Translations under genes and position numbers: made by a program | The notes under the pieces: generated by a model | Told to the model about the DNA's origin: nothing | The model's database searches: none | The model's input: the letters and a program-made list of their open reading frames with translations, nothing else | Assembly: GCA_013396995.1 (NCBI GenBank) | Contig: VWZP01005600.1 | Coordinates: forward strand, 806,001 to 870,000 | Source: Dicaeum eximium | Taxonomy: Eukaryota > Chordata > Aves > Passeriformes > Dicaeidae | DNA: 64,000 bases | Reading direction: 5' to 3' | Shown: in pieces, positions 60,111 through 64,000 of the stretch | Layout of the letters: every line of letters begins with the position of its first letter | How positions within the stretch are numbered: position 1 is the stretch's first letter

Positions 60111-63100
60111 TTTCTGCAGACTAGGGCCCACAAAAACACCTTCTGTTCCTAAATGTAAGAGTTGCCCTGAGTCTCTCTTTTTTTCTTTGCAGGACTTCAC
60201 ATTTCTGTCCACCCTGAAGTCCCCAGCACTGTGGGAGAGCTGAACTTTTAAGTGCAGTACTACAGCACTGCTCGCCCAGCAGACATTTTTCTGCAGCTTG
60301 TACAGATATTTATGATGACACCCTCAATGAAATAAGGAAAAGTGCACCTGGGAAGAGGGAAGGAGACAATGCCCCTCCAGCCCTAGAGCTGCTCCCGTTT
60401 TAAGCAGCTATAGATAATAACTTCCTAATGAGAGGGCAGGAAAGTGCTCCTTTACTCTCAGCTGCTGAAGCAGCAGCACATCAGCACCCAGCTGCAGAAA
60501 GCTGCCAGCCTCCCTTGCTCCTCCTCAAGAATCTCTAACATCTTTCCTCAATCAAAGTTTACTAAATCCTGGCTTCAAATGTAACGGTATTTCCTTAAGT
60601 TTTATAAAATTTAATCTATTAGCTGAGAAAAAAAAAATTAAGTCAGTGTGCTTGTGAGCAGACATTTGTACTCCACTGGCACATCCGTTCCCTGCGTCCC
60701 AGCAGGACACACTTCCACATTTTTTTTTCAGAATTTGACTTAAGAATTTTAATTAAGCATATAGACATCATAGTTAAACAATGGGGAAAGATCAAGTATG
60801 TAAGAAATATTTCTGAACTATATGTTATAAAAAGATTTCTTTGTCTGTATTTCCTTAACCTACTATTCACCTCATGGTGGAAAATGACTTCAACAGGATA
60901 TTGGATTTTACAGCACCTTAGAAAATAGCATCAAGATTTCATGAGACTAAATCTCATGTTGTCAACATGAAGCTTCAACTTTAGCAGCCACTGGCATTCT
61001 CCTCATGTCTTTTATGGAAACTTTCTTCACAGAAATTAATGTAAAATGAAAATTAAACCCAAGGGCCTGGGCATTGACCTCCATGCCAGCACCAAGAGCT
61101 GTGAGCCCTGTCCTGATGTGAGCACTGGAGCAGCCTGCTCCTCAGGTACTGCAGCTAAAACTCTGCAAGCACAAAGTACTTTTCTAATGTATACACCAGA
61201 TTCTGCTATCCTTGATTACACTGGAAAATGTCTTATCCTGAATGTAAGATAAAAGACAGGACTACTTTACATTTATTTTCTATTCTTTTTAAAAACCAGG
61301 GCACCATTAAGCCACAGTAAAAAACTTAGTCTTTCATATTGCTAAATCTAACCTTTGAAATCAGTATATTGCAAAAAAACCCAAACAAATAAAAAACCCA
61401 AAAAACCAAAAAAGACAGAAAAAAAAAAAAAAAAGAAATAGGAAGGATGTTTATTTCATAAATACACTGCACCACATCTGAATAATTTCAAAAATACATT
61501 TCCTAAAATTCCAGGCCCAGCAATAGAACATAGTCAAGTTATTAAAGATGCTGAACATATACTTAATTTTCAGCTTATTTCTATGCCCCCCTGGCCTTAG
61601 TGAGATTTAAGGACATGTATAAATTTTCTTTTTAATCAAGACCTCATTTATGAGGATAATAATGCCTTTACAGCATGTATTTTTCTACTGTGAGATGCAA
61701 CACACAAACCAAATGTGAGGAATATCATCTTTGGCAGCATTCCCTAAGGGAGTCTGGATCTATAAACACATGGATGTAATGCGTTTGTTAAGGCAATTCT
61801 TCTTCCATTCTCTGACAGTTGTAATATAAATAACATTTCCTCCTTAGGAAGCAATCCAAACACAATCAAACCAGTGTATTAATATCCCTTAATGTAATCT
61901 TCAACTTTGCTGCTGGTTCAGAAGTCTGTTTTGTGGGAGGCTGGACACAGCCAGGAGGCAGGAGCCACATGCCATGCCACAGACCATGGAAGGCAGAGAT
62001 ATCCCCCTGCCAGCCTATGCCAGATGCTCACTCGTTATTCTTTAGCTCCAACCTCCTCTCTCCTCTTTCAGCTCACTCCCAACCAGCCCCCACAAGTCAG
62101 GAGAGTGACCCCAAAGCCTGGCCAGAGGGGACCGCAGGATGTGGCTCCTGTCTGCACCCCGTTCTCCAGGAGAGCTGAGAACATGGAAGAGGGGCCACAT
62201 CCAGCTCAGGTGTGACAGCCACACCAGCTCCCATCACCTGCCACTTGAAAGCTCTTCAATCCCCCAGGAAAATCTAAGGCAGGCTCTCAGGTCTAAGTGA
62301 GTGAGGCTGGAAAAATCTGCTGCGGATCAGGCAGAATGAATTGATGCAGTTGTACCAAAATGAAATAACTCACAAATAAACACAGCCATACCAGTCACTC
62401 ATTTGTATGTGCTGGACTAATGAGCAGATATGCAAAAGAGCATGACAAAAGAGCTAGAAATGGGCCTGGGTTCAGAGGAACACAAGGAATCCCTAAGATG
62501 GCTTTTTTTCAAAAACTTGCCAGTTAATCAGGAAATACACAGAAGCCCAGAACCAACAGATTGGAAAATTCAGCAAAAGATCCAGAAGTTGGGAAAAAAT
62601 GTGGGTTGTGAATATTTTGTTCAAATTAATATTCTGGCAGCGACATTTTGAACAAGATGTAATTTGTATAAGGCACCTTCTGTTAAATGTGTGGCACAGA
62701 ATTGCAAGGACCAATCCAACTTGAAATCAAACCATGGATTTGCATCAGTACATCTATTTACCCTAACTCACAGGCCTAAAATACTGAGAATGAGATTTTC
62801 AAAATTGAGAATGCAGATAAACACTTAAAAATATCTTTCCCTCAAAAATGAAAGATGTATTTTATCTCTCAAGTAAAAGGACTTGCTAAAGTCTTGAACC
62901 ATGCTCTGACAGCCATTGTTCTGCATATTAATTTTGTACAACACATAAATTCATAGCTAGCAATGAGGTTTTAGGAGCAGATTTAGGAAAAGGTCTAATC
63001 TATCAGCTGTGTTGTCAACTTTATATTTAGAGAGATGAAGGCAGAGGTATTAATCTGTCAAAAATCAAAGCCAAGGATGATGCTCACTTCTGCAGGATGG

Positions 63101-64000
63101 TTGAATCAAAATTTTTCAGCCATGCATATTGTGTTTGAGTACTTACTACAAAGTTAAATCACTTTAAGAAGGGTATATAGCAGAGCAGTGACAAAATAAC
63201 CTGGTGGTGAAATACAGCTGGCAAACTAACTTAAAGGAAAATTAATCACTGACTGTTCTTGGTATAATATGAAAACTAATGGGAAAACATGACACATTAA
63301 TTTTTAAAAGAAAAAAAAAACCCCTCAGCAAAATTATTTTCACTTTATTGCAACACTTATGCATGCTGCAAACGTTATTTCAATTCTGATCAATGTTTTA
63401 AATATCTCAATTTTTCCTCCTGTTGTTCTTTTTAACAACACCAGCCACGCTGGTTATGCCCAGTACAAATGTCTAATACCTGGGAATTTGAGCAGCTTTT
63501 TCCTTTCTCGTCAGTGATGTTGATTTTTTCAGAGCTATCCCCAGCTGTTCTGCAGCACAAACATTATTTTCCAAATACCACGAACCAGAATGGTTATTAG
63601 AACTGGTAATTTACACAACAACCTTTTTAATGTCAGGCAGGCTTCAGAGGCCACCCAGCATTAGCTGGAGTGCACGAGCTCTCCAGGGTGACACCTCCAG
63701 TCCCAGCCACACCACTGGGCCACTTCACAGCCTCATCACCAGCACAGCTTGCCCAGACTCACATTTTCTGTATTCACTGAGGTCATACCTTGGCAGCTGC
63801 GTGTCACTTAGTGGGCATACACCTGCTCTGTAATTCAAAACAGCAAAACACATTTCAGCTTTGATGGGCAGAGTGCTGTATATCTGCTATTTGCTTCTTT
63901 CTCCTCAGCACAAACAGCTTTGTTAACCAGTGCCACAATATCACGGTCCAAGCAGCTTTTATATTTTAACAATCATATAGTCTGATCATTAGAATAAGTT
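60111..64000. other. Unique sequence to the window end
   Basis: No gene, RNA gene or mobile element recognised. The longest frame is 102 codons in the GC-richer patch 61907-62215. The block at about 62300-62450 (GCTGCGGATC, GGACTAATGAGCAGATATGC) has enhancer-like style. Confidence 0.45.
61371..61437. repeat. A-rich low-complexity tract
   Basis: A runs interrupted by CCC (AAAAAAACCCAAACAAA pattern) ending in a 17-base A run. Same character as the tracts near 32980, 38285 and 42511. Confidence 0.8.

Noticed and set aside
16825..62745. Perfect POU octamers (16825, 23825, 44538, 53441, 57291, 62738)
   Set aside because: Six in 64 kb is close to what an AT-rich sequence of this length gives by chance, so the set is not evidence of regulation.
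1..64000. tRNA, rRNA, CRISPR, bacterial operons or an intact viral genome
   Set aside because: No cloverleaf-like segment, spaced repeat array, ribosomal core, gene cluster or retroviral gag/pol/env frame was seen on either strand.

Overview
The window looks like non-coding DNA from a bird, most likely a songbird. The evidence is several diverged fragments of the CR1 LINE family (the dominant avian retrotransposon), three segments that look like songbird ERV long terminal repeats, low overall repeat density, AT-rich unique sequence between GC-rich patches, and no bacterial-type gene organisation. No protein-coding gene, rRNA, tRNA or CRISPR array can be supported. Open frames are short and scattered, and the longest ones lie over minisatellites, CR1 fragments or low-complexity sequence. 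The window is best read as intergenic or deep intronic sequence.

Layout. 1-9.4 kb: unique sequence, a CR1 fragment (1.8-2.3 kb), a (GTTTT)7 microsatellite (4.73 kb), a 20/21-bp minisatellite (6.8-7.15 kb) and an LTR-like segment (from 8.62 kb). 9.4-15 kb: AT-rich sequence with a conserved-enhancer-like block (10.69-10.96 kb) and a CR1 fragment (12.7-12.9 kb). 15.2-18.0 kb: the most structured part. It has a perfect 18-bp hairpin, a 57-bp inverted repeat around an 85-bp spacer, a CpG-bearing open frame of unknown origin and a perfect 17-bp inverted repeat of pre-miRNA size. 20-27 kb: enhancer-like blocks, an 18-bp minisatellite (22.0-22.5 kb), a CR1 3' end (24.9 kb) and a second LTR-like segment (26.1 kb). 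27-43 kb: mostly AT-rich unique sequence with simple repeats, a CR1 3' end (40.1-40.3 kb) and a 28-base assembly gap inside poly(A) (42.94 kb). 43-64 kb: unique sequence with a short CR1 end (47.3 kb), two tandem 8-bp hairpins (50.4 kb), a third LTR-like segment with an internal duplication (52.7-53.2 kb), back-to-back palindromes (58.4 kb) and a homeodomain-motif-rich block (59.6-60.1 kb).

There is no gene set here that works together as a system. The best candidates for undescribed biology are the inverted repeats between 15.2 and 18.0 kb, above all 16750-16948, followed by the enhancer-like blocks. Calls of conservation or enhancer function come from sequence style alone; no alignment could be run.
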